Assembly (NCBI GenBank): GCA_963848415.1
Contig: CAWKDN010000001.1
Location: forward strand, 1,550,001 to 1,614,000
Direction: 5' to 3'
From: CAVQBC01 sp963848415
GTDB lineage: Bacteria; Actinomycetota; Thermoleophilia; Solirubrobacterales; Solirubrobacteraceae
DNA: 64,000 nt
Part shown: in pieces, positions 1 to 8,185 of the stretch
Layout of the letters: each line of letters begins with the position of its first letter
How positions within the stretch are numbered: the first letter of the stretch is position 1
Program-made: the position numbers and the translations under genes
The notes under the pieces: generated by a model
What the model saw: the letters and a program-made list of their open reading frames with translations, nothing else
The model's database searches: none
What the model was told of the DNA's origin: nothing

Positions 1-825
1 CGGCCGCCCGTCGCGCCACAGGGAAACGTGCAGGTGCATCGAGTTGCCCGACGCCTCCCCGAACGGCTTGGCCATGAAGGTGGCCGTGGCGCCGGCCCGG
101 CGCGCCAGCTCGCGCGTCGCGTACTTCAACCGCGTCGCCTGGTCGGCGGCGGCCACGGCCGGGGCGTGGGCGAGGTTGACCTCGCACTGCCCCGCGCCGT
201 ACTCCGTGTTACCGCCCTCGACCTCGACCAGCCCGCGGAGGCCCGCCAGGACCTCGCCGATGACCGGATCGAGCTCTGAGAGCTTCTGCAGCGAGTAGCA
301 CTGCACGCCGTCGGAGAGCGGCCGGCCGTCGCCGTCGAGCAGGTGGAACTCGATCTCGACCCCCACCTCGGCGTGGTAGCCCAGCGCGGCGAGGCGGTCG
401 GCGACCCGCCGTAGCACCGTGCGCGGCGCCGTGCGCACGGGCGCGCCGTGATGGTCGTAGAGGTCGCAGACCACCTGCGCGGTGCGGGGGCGCCACGGGA
501 GCCGGCGGGTGGTGGCGAGGTCCGGGACGGCGAACATGTCCGGGTAGCCGGTGTGCCAGTCCGAGAGCCGCAGCCCGGGCTTGACGTCGCCGGTGATGTC
601 CCAGGTCAGGGCCGCGTCGCAGAAGGCGAAGCCGGCGCCGGCCGCCCGCTGGAGGAAGCCCGCGGCCGCGATCCGCTTGCCGCGCGGGTGGCCCTGGTGG
701 TCGGGCCAGAGGATCTCGACCTCGTCGATCTCGCCGCTCTCGACCAGCCCGGCGACCAGCTCGGCGCCGGCCGGGTCCAGCTCGCGCGGCGCCGCGTCCG
801 GGACGTGGTTCGCGGTGCTCGCCAC
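1..825 (-). CDS. Glutamine-synthetase-family ligase (GlnA-like, 3' part missing)
   Basis: The reverse strand reads 275 codons of a glutamine-synthetase-family protein; the C-terminal part lies beyond base 1. Visible family marks are an EIEFHL segment in the catalytic core, a GQCEVNL segment, and the SGNSMHLHVSL segment with the active-site histidines. The N-terminal beta-grasp region is present. The GTG start at 825 lies one base after the permease stop and has GAGGAGG about 7 nt upstream, so the two genes are translationally linked. Many GS-like proteins beside APC permeases are gamma-glutamyl ligases for amines (PuuA/GlnA3 type) rather than true glutamine synthetases. That substrate class is inference, and the missing C-terminus prevents a firmer call. 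Confidence 0.85.
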   Translation of the reverse strand, partial: MASTANHVPDAAPRELDPAGAELVAGLVESGEIDEVEILWPDHQGHPRGKRIAAAGFLQRAAGAGFAFCDAALTWDITGDVKPGLRLSDWHTGYPDMFAVPDLATTRRLPWRPRTAQVVCDLYDHHGAPVRTAPRTVLRRVADRLAALGYHAEVGVEIEFHLLDGDGRPLSDGVQCYSLQKLSELDPVIGEVLAGLRGLVEVEGGNTEYGAGQCEVNLAHAPAVAAADQATRLKYATRELARRAGATATFMAKPFGEASGNSMHLHVSLWRDGRP

Positions 826-826
826 G

Positions 827-2377
827 TCAGGCCTCCTCGTGGACGAAGCGCCCGACGGCCCGGTAGCGCTCGCGGTCGCGCGCCCGGAACCACAGCGCGG
901 CGGCGGCGCCCACCAGGAAGACGACCGGGATGACGTAGGGCACCGCCTGCACGAACGGCACGCCGCCCGCCCCGGCCAGCGTCTCGCGGTTGTCGACCAG
1001 CAGCCAGGCCGAGAGCAGCATCAGCGCCCCGCCCAGCAGCGGGGCGATCAGCGTCCGCCAGGCGTGCGCGTGCTCCCGTCCGGTGGTGAGGAAGTAGCGC
1101 ACGATCGCGAAGGAGACGAGCGCCTGGACCAGCAGGATCCCGAGCACGCCGAGCAGCGGGCTCCACGTGCCGAGCTTGAGCAGCGCGCCCTCGGTGCTCG
1201 GGTCGTCGATCAGGAACGCGCCGATGTAGAGCGCCAGCGCCAGCGCCAGCACGGTGCCGGCCACGTGCGGCGTCTGATGGGCGCCGTGGGTCCGCCCGAG
1301 AGCCGCGGGCAGGATCCGCTCGCGTCCGAGCGCGTACAGGTAGCGCGCCCCCGTGTTGAAGAACGCCAGCTGGCAGGCGAACGCGCTCGTGATGATGAGC
1401 AGCTCGAAGGCCGTGGTCAGCGCCGAGCCGACGTAGCGATCGGTCAGCGGATACCAGGCCGAGGCGACCTGGCCCTCGAACTGCGCGGCGACGCCCGCGC
1501 TCGTGCCGTCGAGGCCGTAGCCGGCGACGAAGGCGTAGGTCACGAGCGTGTAGAAGACGCCGAGGATGATCAGCGTGGCGTAGGTCGCGCGGGAGAGGAT
1601 CCGCCCTGGCCGGCGGGCCTCCTCGCCGTAGTTCGGCGCCATCTCGAAGCCGACGTAGGACCAGAACGCCCCGAACAGCGCGATCCCGGGCGCCGCCGCG
1701 CCGAAGGCCACGATCGCCGCCTCGTTGTCGACCAGCTCGAGCGGGTTCAACGGGCTGGCCGGCAGGCCGCTGTCACCGCCTGCCGCCAGCACCGCGGCGG
1801 CGAAGACCAGGGCCACGAGCACCTCGGCGATGAAGAAGACCCCGAGGATTCGCGCGGTCACCTGGACCTCGAACCACAGGAAGCCGACGTTGATCGCGAG
1901 CGCGCCGAACAGCAGCACCCAGATGGGGATGCTCAAGCCGATCCAGTCCTCGATGCTCGTCGCCGCGAAGTACCCGAAGATCCCCACCAGCGCGCCGGAG
2001 AGCACCGCGTAGGAGAGCGCCACCACCGCGGCGGTGCCAAGGCCGACCACCTGCCCGAACCCGTGGGAGGCGAACGAGTAGAAGCCGCCGGCGCTCGTCA
2101 CCCGCCGGCTGATCTCCAGGTAGCCGACCGAGAAGATCAGCAGCATGACCGTGGCGACGATGAAGGCCGCCGGGACGGCCCACGCCGCGCCCGAGACGAT
2201 CACCGGCGTGTTGAACAGCAGGGCGGTCAGCGGCGCGGCCGCCGTCGCGATGCAGAAGAAGAGCGCCGGGAGCCCCAGCGCGTCGCGCTTGAGAACGGTG
2301 GTCGTCCGCCCCTCGGGGCTGACGACTTCGACGGTCGCTTCGTGAGGAGCGACCGGGGCTCCGGGTGGTGCGCTCAT
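827..2377 (-). CDS. APC-family amino acid / amine permease
   Basis: This 516-residue, strongly hydrophobic protein has about 12 membrane segments. Its first segment follows a cytosolic stretch of about 30 residues and resembles the APC superfamily (FFCIATAAAPLTAL). Its YSFASHGFG segment and the AAPGIALFGAFWSYVGFE region, read as transmembrane helix 6, are typical of amino acid/polyamine permeases. The ATG at 2377 has GGAAGGA about 5 nt upstream, so it has a normal leader. It is co-transcribed with the GS-like ligase downstream, which suggests uptake of an amine that is then gamma-glutamylated. A copy of the sulfur-island box lies at about 2413-2429, so the substrate may contain sulfur (inference). 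Confidence 0.88.
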   Translation of the reverse strand: MSAPPGAPVAPHEATVEVVSPEGRTTTVLKRDALGLPALFFCIATAAAPLTALLFNTPVIVSGAAWAVPAAFIVATVMLLIFSVGYLEISRRVTSAGGFYSFASHGFGQVVGLGTAAVVALSYAVLSGALVGIFGYFAATSIEDWIGLSIPIWVLLFGALAINVGFLWFEVQVTARILGVFFIAEVLVALVFAAAVLAAGGDSGLPASPLNPLELVDNEAAIVAFGAAAPGIALFGAFWSYVGFEMAPNYGEEARRPGRILSRATYATLIILGVFYTLVTYAFVAGYGLDGTSAGVAAQFEGQVASAWYPLTDRYVGSALTTAFELLIITSAFACQLAFFNTGARYLYALGRERILPAALGRTHGAHQTPHVAGTVLALALALYIGAFLIDDPSTEGALLKLGTWSPLLGVLGILLVQALVSFAIVRYFLTTGREHAHAWRTLIAPLLGGALMLLSAWLLVDNRETLAGAGGVPFVQAVPYVIPVVFLVGAAAALWFRARDRERYRAVGRFVHEEA

Positions 2378-2412
2378 GCGGATCCTTCCGAGTCGGTAGG
2401 CCTAATCGTAGT

Positions 2413-2429
2413 ATTCCGATCGACTTAAT
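2413..2429 (-). promoter_or_regulatory. Sulfur-island box, copy 1 (upstream of permease/ligase pair)
   Basis: On the minus strand the box reads ATTAAGTCGATCGG. It is followed after five bases by TACGAT, a -10-like hexamer, and then the permease leader. Copies 2 and 3 near 3621 and 8237 match ATwAAGyCGATmGG. The box overlaps the last codons of the SsuA-like gene. No regulator gene is in the window, so its owner is unknown. Confidence 0.5.
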
Positions 2430-3309
2430 GAAGTTTAGACGTGTTCACGGCCACGGCCTTGCTCATGTCGACCCCGTGGGACAGGGCGCCGTGCTCGGCG
2501 AGGAGGTCCGCCGCCCGCTGCTGCTGAGCGAGGAAGCCCGTCGACACCGGCCGGAGACCCCAGCGCCGGGACCGCAGGCGCCGGCGCCAGCCGTCCGCCG
2601 TCACGTCCCCGGGCACGTGCTCGGCGAGCAGGGCGGCAGCGTCGGCCCGGTGGTCGTCGATCCAGTCCTCGGTGTCCGCCAGCGCGTCCAGGACGAGCGC
2701 GAGGACCGCGGGGCGCTCCTCGGCCAGCGCGTGGGTGGCGAACCAGGCCGCACGACTGCTGGTCACCACCTCGCTGTGGGTGAGCGGCCACAGGTCGTCG
2801 CCGTCGTCGAGGAGGTCGAGCTCGTCACCGCGGCCGACCCAGGCGTCGACCGCACCGCGGGCGAGCATGGCGCGGCCCGTCCGGCGCACGGTGTTAACGA
2901 GTCGCAGATCGCCGAGGCGGACGCCCCGGCGTTGCAGGGCGAGGGCCAGATGCAGCGTGTCGGTCGAGCCGTCCGAGAGCGCCACGCGCCGGCCCGCCAG
3001 CTCGGCCAGGTCGTGCACAGGCCCGTCGCGACGGACCAGGAGCAGCGAGCGCTCCGGGCGGGGCGCGGACTCGGCGATGTACACGAGGTCGGCGCCGTCG
3101 GCCTGGGCGTGCAGCGGAGGCGTCGGGCCCGTGCCCGCGAAGTCGACCCGGCCGCGGACCAGCAGACCGGCAACCTGGCGATCGTCCGGATGCTCGACCC
3201 ACTCGACCCGATGGTCGTGCGGGGCGAGCAGGCGTTCCAGCGAGCCTCGGCGGCTGAGCACGAACAGCGACGAGCTCGCGGGGTTGATGGAGATGCGGAC
3301 GTCGGCCAC
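2425..3309 (-). CDS. SsuA-like substrate-binding-fold protein without signal peptide
   Basis: The protein of about 294 residues follows the aliphatic-sulfonate/nitrate binding-protein pattern (NMT1/SsuA-like). It starts at the first strand (VRISINPASSSLFVLSRRG), then shows VDFAGTGPTPPLHAQADGADLVYIAE, AELAGRRVALSDGSTDTLHLAL and RGAVDAWVG. It has no signal peptide, no lipobox and no cysteine, and no ABC permease or ATPase lies beside it. It is therefore probably cytosolic: a sensor, a scavenging binder, or an enzyme of the DszB-like group, although the DszB cysteine is absent. The start is uncertain: GTG at 3309 or TTG at 3321, neither with a ribosome site. Confidence 0.7.
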   Translation of the reverse strand: MADVRISINPASSSLFVLSRRGSLERLLAPHDHRVEWVEHPDDRQVAGLLVRGRVDFAGTGPTPPLHAQADGADLVYIAESAPRPERSLLLVRRDGPVHDLAELAGRRVALSDGSTDTLHLALALQRRGVRLGDLRLVNTVRRTGRAMLARGAVDAWVGRGDELDLLDDGDDLWPLTHSEVVTSSRAAWFATHALAEERPAVLALVLDALADTEDWIDDHRADAAALLAEHVPGDVTADGWRRRLRSRRWGLRPVSTGFLAQQQRAADLLAEHGALSHGVDMSKAVAVNTSKLH

Positions 3310-3431
3310 AGGCAGCAGCAAGGCGGGAGGGGTGGTGCGTGCGCGCCGGTGGCGCCGCCCCGGGCAGAGATCCGGGACGGCGCCACGGCCCCCCGGACCG
3401 TCGGGTCAGGCGGTCCGGGTGACGTGCGCCC

Positions 3432-3593
3432 TTAGAGCGAGAGGGAGGAGAAGTCCTCGGTCCGGGCGCCCTGGCCGGGACATCGGACGACCCCGGCGCG
3501 CACTCGGCCCCCGCCGCCGCTACCGCGCGCCCCGTCTCCGCCCTGCGGCGGACGGGCTGTCCCACGTACGGCTTGTCGCGGCGGCGCGTTCAT
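3432..3593 (-). CDS. Possible 53-residue leader ORF
   Basis: The ATG at 3593 lies 12 nt after the TACTTT hexamer, so it could be the first codon of the transcript. The peptide is rich in Gly, Arg and Ala, has one cysteine (VVRCPGQG) and ends FSSLSL. I recognise no family. It may be a regulatory leader peptide of the SsuA-like gene or a chance ORF in GC-rich DNA. Confidence 0.25.
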   Translation of the reverse strand: MNAPPRQAVRGTARPPQGGDGARGSGGGGRVRAGVVRCPGQGARTEDFSSLSL

Positions 3594-3620
3594 GGCCTGC
3601 GGAGCAAAGTAGCACAAAGC

Positions 3621-3634
3621 CGATCGGCTTTATC
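3621..3634 (-). promoter_or_regulatory. Sulfur-island box, copy 2
   Basis: The minus strand reads ATAAAGCCGATCGG. It sits inside the perfect 16-bp palindrome AAAGCCGATCGGCTTT. A -10-like TACTTT follows about 9 nt further on, ahead of the SsuA-like leader. Confidence 0.5.
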
Positions 3635-3677
3635 GAGTTAGCCGACCGGACCGACTCGCCGACGTGAAGGTCGCTCG

Positions 3678-4556
3678 TCAGCTCGACGGCTGAGGCTCGC
3701 GCCGGACGGCGGCGATCGCGACCGTGAGCGCCGCCGCCCAGGCGAGGCCCACGACGACGTAGGTCACCGTGAGCCCCGGGTCCTCGAGCCCGAGCGGGCC
3801 GGCGAGCGTGTCGAGGTTGGTGACGATGATCAAGCCGCCGACCGCCGCGCCCAGCACTCGCGGCGGCAGCAGCCGCACGAGGTAGGCCGCGATCGGCGCG
3901 GCGATCACGCCGCCGACCAGCAGCGCGCCCACGAGCCCCCAGTCCAGCCGCTCGCTGCCGAGCGAGAAGAGGAAGCCGGCCGAGGCGCCGAGCGCGACCA
4001 TGAACTCACCCGTGTCGACCGAGCCGATCACCTTGCGCGGCTCGAGGCGACCCGAGGAGAGCAGCGCCGGCGTCGAGATCGGTCCCCAGCCGCCGCCGCC
4101 CGCGGCGTCCATGAAGCCGGCGAAGCCGCCCAGCGGGGCGAGGAACAGGCGCGGGAGCGGCTTGTCGCGGTCGCGGAAGGTCGGCGGGCCGCCCAGCACC
4201 GAGAAGCGCAGCAGCACGTAGACGCCGAGCAGGGTCAGCACGACCGCCATCACCGGCTCGGCCGCCTCGGCGGACAGGGAGCTCAGCGCGACCGCACCGA
4301 GGAAGCCGCCGATCGCGCCGGGGATCACCATGATGCTCACCGTCCGCCAGTGGATGTTGCCGAACTTCCAGTGCGAGAGGCCCGAGACGCCGGTCGTGCC
4401 GATCTCGGCGAGGTGGACGCTGGCCGACGCGACGGCGGGCGCGACGCCGGCGGACAGCAGCAGCGTCGTCGTCGTGACGCCGTAGGCCATGCCCAGCGCC
4501 CCGTCGACAAGCTGGGCGCCGAAGCCGATGAGCGCGAAGGTCAGGAGGCGGCGCAT
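3678..4556 (-). CDS. TauE/SafE-family sulfite/organosulfur transporter
   Basis: This 292-residue membrane protein of the TauE/SafE (DUF81) family has two halves, each starting with a glycine-rich helix (GAQLVDGALGMAYG; FAGFMDAAGGGGWGPI), with about eight membrane segments. Family members export sulfite or sulfoacetate, or move sulfate or related anions. It follows cysNC after 40 nt on the same strand, so it is probably the last gene of the sulfotransferase-cysD-cysNC operon. A role clearing sulfite or importing a sulfur anion fits, but the direction of transport cannot be read from sequence. Confidence 0.85.
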   Translation of the reverse strand: MRRLLTFALIGFGAQLVDGALGMAYGVTTTTLLLSAGVAPAVASASVHLAEIGTTGVSGLSHWKFGNIHWRTVSIMVIPGAIGGFLGAVALSSLSAEAAEPVMAVVLTLLGVYVLLRFSVLGGPPTFRDRDKPLPRLFLAPLGGFAGFMDAAGGGGWGPISTPALLSSGRLEPRKVIGSVDTGEFMVALGASAGFLFSLGSERLDWGLVGALLVGGVIAAPIAAYLVRLLPPRVLGAAVGGLIIVTNLDTLAGPLGLEDPGLTVTYVVVGLAWAAALTVAIAAVRREPQPSS

Positions 4557-4596
4557 GCGGACTGCTGTTCCGCAGGCGCAAAGATCCTAAACCCGA

Positions 4597-6483
4597 TCAA
4601 GATTGTGTACTTGCGCCCGCTTCCTCCGTGACGGCGTCGAGCGCGTCCAGCAGGCGCTGCACCGAGCGCTCGACCGGCTCCTCGGCGCCGGCGACCGTCA
4701 GCTCGGGGGACTCCGGCGCCTCGTACGGGGCGCCGACCCCCGTCAGTCCGGGCAGCTCACCCGCCCGTGCCCGCGAGTAGAGGCCCTTCGGATCGCGGCG
4801 CTCGCACTCCTCCAGCGGCGTGTCGACGTGCACCTCCAGGAACGGAAGGCCGGCTGCCTCGTGCAGCCGCCTCGCCAGCGCACGGTCGGCGGCGGCCGGG
4901 GAGACGAGCGAGACCAGCGCCACCGCCCCCGAGTCGGCGAACAGCCGTGCGACGTGGGCCACGCGGCGGACGTTCTCCGTTCGGTCGGCGGGATCGAAGC
5001 CCAGGTCACCGGAGAGCCCATGGCGAACGTTGTCGCCGTCGAGCAGGTAGGCGGCGCGGCCGCTGTCCACGAGCCGCTGCTCCAGGGCGGCAGCGATCGT
5101 CGACTTGCCCGAGGCCGGCAGCCCGGTGAGCCAGATCGTCGCGCCCTGCTGGCCGAGTGCGTCCCAGCGCCGCCCGCGATCGAGACCGCCGTCGTGCCAG
5201 GTGACGTCCGGGCTGCGGTCGGGCTCCTCGTCGCCCGCGCGCGCCGCCCGCACCATGCCGGCGGCCACGGTCTCGTTGCTGCGCTCGTCGATCAGCACGA
5301 AGGCGCCCGTCGCGCGGTTGTCGGCGTAGGGCTCGGCGAGCACCGGCGCGCTGGTGCGCAGCGTCACGGCGCCGATGTCGTTGAGGCGGAGCTCCTCCGG
5401 CGCCTCGTCCTCGTCGAGCGTGCTCATGTCGACCCGCGAATGCACGGCGTGCACGGTGGCGCGGACGGTGCGGGTGGTGTGCTTGAGCGCGAAGCGCCCG
5501 CCGGCCCGCAGCGGGTCGTCGGCCATCCAGCAGACGGTGGCGTCGAGCTCGCGGGCGGCGGTGGGCGCGGCGTCCGGGGAGCTGAGCAGGTCGCCGCGGC
5601 CGACGTCGAGGTCATCGGCGAGGCGCACCGCGACCGACAGCGGCGGGAACGCCCGCTCGAGCTCACCGTCGAAGGTCTCCACGCCCGTCACGGTCGTGCG
5701 ACCGCCCGCCGGCAGCACGACGACCTCGTCGCCGGCCTCGAGCACGCCGCCGGCGAGCTGGCCCGCGTAGCGCCGCTCGCCGCCGTCGCGCGGGCGGACG
5801 ACCCACTGCACCGGGAGCCGCAGCGCGTCCAGCGAGCGGTCGCGGGCGACCTCCACCTCCTCGAGATGGCCCAGCAGGGGCGATCCGTCGTACCAGGGCG
5901 ACGCGTCGGATCGCTCGACCACGTTGTCGCCGTGCAGCGCGGCGATGGGGATCACCTGCACGTCCTCCGCGCCCGTGCGCGCGGCCAGGGCGCGGAACTC
6001 GCCCTCGATCGCCCGGAAGCGCTCCTCGTCCCAGTCGACGAGGTCCATCTTGTTCACGCACGCGACCAGGTGGCGGATGCCCAGCAGGCCGGAGAGATAG
6101 GTGTGCCGGCGCGACTGCTCCACGATGCCGTGGCGGGCGTCGAGCAGGATGAGCGCCAGGTCGGCGGTCGAGGCGCCCGTGACCATGTTGCGCGTGTAGC
6201 GCTCGTGGCCCGGGGTGTCGGCGATGATGAACGAGCGGCGCGGCGTGGCGAAGAACCGGTAGGCGACGTCGATCGTGATCCCCTGCTCGCGCTCCGCCCG
6301 CAGGCCGTCGGTCATCGAGGCGAGGTCGAGCGTGCCGTCCCCGTCGACCGTCTGCTCGAGCGCCTCGAGCTGGTCGGTCAGGATCAGCTTGGCGTCGAGC
6401 AGCAGGCGCCCGATCAGCGTGCTCTTGCCGTCGTCCACCGAGCCGGCGGTCGCGAGGCGCAGCAGCTCCCGCGTCGGGCTCAG
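4597..6483 (-). CDS. cysNC: Bifunctional sulfate adenylyltransferase large subunit / APS kinase
   Basis: Residues 1-430 or so are the CysN GTPase: P-loop GSVDDGKST, switch region EREQGITIDVAYRFF, DTPGHERYTRNM, and NKMDLVDW. The last 190 residues are CysC: P-loop GLPASGKST, LLDGDNVRHGLSGDLGF, the phospho-acceptor region VSLVSPAAADR, and DPKGLYSRARAGELPGLTG. With CysD it makes APS from sulfate and ATP, then PAPS. No ATG, GTG or TTG lies between the upstream stop-free region and the P-loop. The best start is CTG at 6483, which overlaps the cysD stop (CTGA) and has GGGAGGG 6 nt upstream. A CTG start is rare and could hide a sequencing error. Confidence 0.92.
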   Translation of the reverse strand: MSPTRELLRLATAGSVDDGKSTLIGRLLLDAKLILTDQLEALEQTVDGDGTLDLASMTDGLRAEREQGITIDVAYRFFATPRRSFIIADTPGHERYTRNMVTGASTADLALILLDARHGIVEQSRRHTYLSGLLGIRHLVACVNKMDLVDWDEERFRAIEGEFRALAARTGAEDVQVIPIAALHGDNVVERSDASPWYDGSPLLGHLEEVEVARDRSLDALRLPVQWVVRPRDGGERRYAGQLAGGVLEAGDEVVVLPAGGRTTVTGVETFDGELERAFPPLSVAVRLADDLDVGRGDLLSSPDAAPTAARELDATVCWMADDPLRAGGRFALKHTTRTVRATVHAVHSRVDMSTLDEDEAPEELRLNDIGAVTLRTSAPVLAEPYADNRATGAFVLIDERSNETVAAGMVRAARAGDEEPDRSPDVTWHDGGLDRGRRWDALGQQGATIWLTGLPASGKSTIAAALEQRLVDSGRAAYLLDGDNVRHGLSGDLGFDPADRTENVRRVAHVARLFADSGAVALVSLVSPAAADRALARRLHEAAGLPFLEVHVDTPLEECERRDPKGLYSRARAGELPGLTGVGAPYEAPESPELTVAGAEEPVERSVQRLLDALDAVTEEAGASTQS

Positions 6484-7406
6484 AAGTAGCCCTCCCGCTT
6501 GCGGTCCTCCATCGCGGCCTCCGAGGTGCGGTCGTCGGCGCGCGTCTCGCCGCGCTCGGTCAGCCGGGTGGCGGTGATCTCCTCGATGACCTGCGGGAGC
6601 GCGGCCGCCTCGGAGCGCACCGCGCCGGTGACCGTCAGGTCGCCGACGGTCCGGTAGCGCACCGACGCGTCGAACACGTCCTCGCCCGCGCGCGGCGTGA
6701 GGTGCTCGGAGACGGCGAGCAGCAGGCCGTCGCGCTCGAACACGGGCCGCGTGTGGGCGAAGTAGATCGACGGCAGCTCGAGACCCTCGGCCTCGATGTA
6801 GCGCCAGACGTCGAGCTCCGTCCAGTTCGAGAGCGGGAAGACGCGCACGTGCTCGCCGCGGTGGAGGCGGGTGTTGTAGAGCCCCCACAGCTCCGGCCGC
6901 TGCGCGCGCGGATCCCATTGGCCGAACTCGTCGCGGAAGGAGAAGATCCGCTCCTTGGCCCGGGCGCGCTCCTCGTCGCGCCGCGCCCCGCCGAAGGCGG
7001 CGTCGAAGCCGTGCTCTTCGATCGCGTCGAGCAGCGTGACCGTCTGCAGCCGGTTGCGGGAGGCGTCGGGGCCGGTCTCCTCGCGGGCGCGGCCGTTGTC
7101 GATCGAGTCCTGCACCGAGGCGACGATCAGCCGCTCGCCCAGCTCGTCCAGCCGGCGGTCGCGGAACTCGAGCACCTCGGCGAAGTTGTGCCCGGTGTCC
7201 ACGTGCATGACGGGGAACGGGAACGGGCCGGGGCGGAACGCCTTCTCGGCCAGTCGCAGCAGCACGATCGAGTCCTTGCCGCCGGAGAACAGCAGCACGG
7301 GGCGGTCGAACTCGGCCGCCACCTCGCGCATCACGTGGACGGACTCCGCCTCGAGCGCCCGCAGCTGGGAGAGCGGCTCGTGCGGGTCGAGCGCGATCCG
7401 GCTCAT
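6480..7406 (-). CDS. cysD: Sulfate adenylyltransferase small subunit
   Basis: This 308-residue PP-loop ATPase of the CysD type shows the signature LLFSGGKDSIVLLRLA, HVDTGHNFAEVLEFRD, AFGGARRDEERARAKERIFSFRD and the C-terminal DDRTSEAAMEDRKREGYF. It binds CysN and adenylates sulfate. Its ATG overlaps the stop of the sulfotransferase gene (ATGA), and its own stop overlaps the cysNC start, so the three genes are translationally chained. PAPS could feed sulfate assimilation or the sulfotransferase; no PAPS or sulfite reductase gene is in the window. Confidence 0.96.
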   Translation of the reverse strand: MSRIALDPHEPLSQLRALEAESVHVMREVAAEFDRPVLLFSGGKDSIVLLRLAEKAFRPGPFPFPVMHVDTGHNFAEVLEFRDRRLDELGERLIVASVQDSIDNGRAREETGPDASRNRLQTVTLLDAIEEHGFDAAFGGARRDEERARAKERIFSFRDEFGQWDPRAQRPELWGLYNTRLHRGEHVRVFPLSNWTELDVWRYIEAEGLELPSIYFAHTRPVFERDGLLLAVSEHLTPRAGEDVFDASVRYRTVGDLTVTGAVRSEAAALPQVIEEITATRLTERGETRADDRTSEAAMEDRKREGYF

Positions 7407-8185
7407 GCCGGGGCCGGCTCCCGGCGCTCGTCGCGGTAGCGCTTCGCCCAGGCGGCCGAGCGCTCGTCCGCCTGGCGCCGCAGCGGCGGCGCGGGCACGG
7501 CGCACTCCGGCGCGCCGACGAAGCTGAGCACGGCGCGCAGCGTGCTCTCGTGATCCGCCGCCAGCGCCTCGTAGGTCACGGCGAGCGGGACGATCTCCCG
7601 GCGGGCGAACCATGCCTGCCAGGCACGGTCCTGGGCGGCGAGCTGCTCGACGAGGTGGCCGATGCCGCCGGGGTGGTAGCTCGCTGCCGCGCGCTCGCCG
7701 CCGTCGTCCTCGGCCCGCCAGGCGCGCGTCTGCACGGCCCGCCAGAGCGACACGGCCTGAGCGACCTTGTCGGCACGACCGACGTGCACGTAGCGAGCCT
7801 CGGGGAACAGCGCGGCGAGGACGTCGGCCCCCGCCCGCTCGTCGCCGGCGCGGGCCGCGAGGTCGGCGAGGTGGCCCCACATGACCTTGGCGCCGAAGAT
7901 GCCGTTGGGGGTCGTGCCGCGCTCGATCGCCGCGGCCAGGTGGGCGTCGAAGCCGGCGGCGTCCGGCGTCCCCGGGTCGGTCTCCGGCAGCAGCGCCAGG
8001 AGGCCATCGTCCTCGACGCCGTCGAAGTACTCGCGCGGCTCGCGCGGGAGACCCGAGTGGCGCAGCACCTCGAAGTGCTCCTCCGGGCGGCCGGCCACGC
8101 CGGTGGCGGCCAGCGCCTTGCCGAGCAGCGTGCTGCCCGAGCGCGGGGTCGCGCAGATCAGGTAGGAGAGTCGGGTGCGCGTCAC
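7403..8185 (-). CDS. Stf0-like PAPS-dependent sulfotransferase
   Basis: This protein of 260 residues opens with the 5'-phosphosulfate-binding loop ICATPRSGSTLLGKAL, followed by RPEEHFE and FGAKVMW, as in the Stf0 trehalose 2-sulfotransferase family of mycobacteria. The 3'-phosphate-binding part (YVHVGRADKVAQAVSLWRA) is also present. It moves a sulfo group from PAPS to a sugar or lipid hydroxyl. Being first in the operon with the PAPS-making enzymes suggests dedicated supply. The GTG start at 8185 has no clear ribosome site. The acceptor is unknown; trehalose is only a family analogy. Confidence 0.85.
   Translation of the reverse strand: MTRTRLSYLICATPRSGSTLLGKALAATGVAGRPEEHFEVLRHSGLPREPREYFDGVEDDGLLALLPETDPGTPDAAGFDAHLAAAIERGTTPNGIFGAKVMWGHLADLAARAGDERAGADVLAALFPEARYVHVGRADKVAQAVSLWRAVQTRAWRAEDDGGERAAASYHPGGIGHLVEQLAAQDRAWQAWFARREIVPLAVTYEALAADHESTLRAVLSFVGAPECAVPAPPLRRQADERSAAWAKRYRDERREPAPA

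Larger units (their letters stand above)
3310..3677 (-). promoter_or_regulatory. Promoter and about 290-nt leader of the SsuA-like gene
   Basis: This stretch without a firm gene lies between the exporter and the SsuA-like gene. Reading on the minus strand it contains box copy 2 at about 3621-3634, a -10-like TACTTT, a possible 53-codon ORF (3432-3593), and a perfect 8-bp hairpin (CCGGACCG / CGGTCCGG, 3399-3424 region) shortly before the coding region. The order promoter, small ORF, hairpin, gene is what an attenuator looks like, but no U-run follows the hairpin. Confidence 0.4.

Noticed and set aside
4585..4612. A possible fourth sulfur-island box before the TauE/SafE gene (CCCGATCAAGATTG)
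   Set aside because: It matches the other boxes at only a few positions and is mostly the coding end of cysNC.
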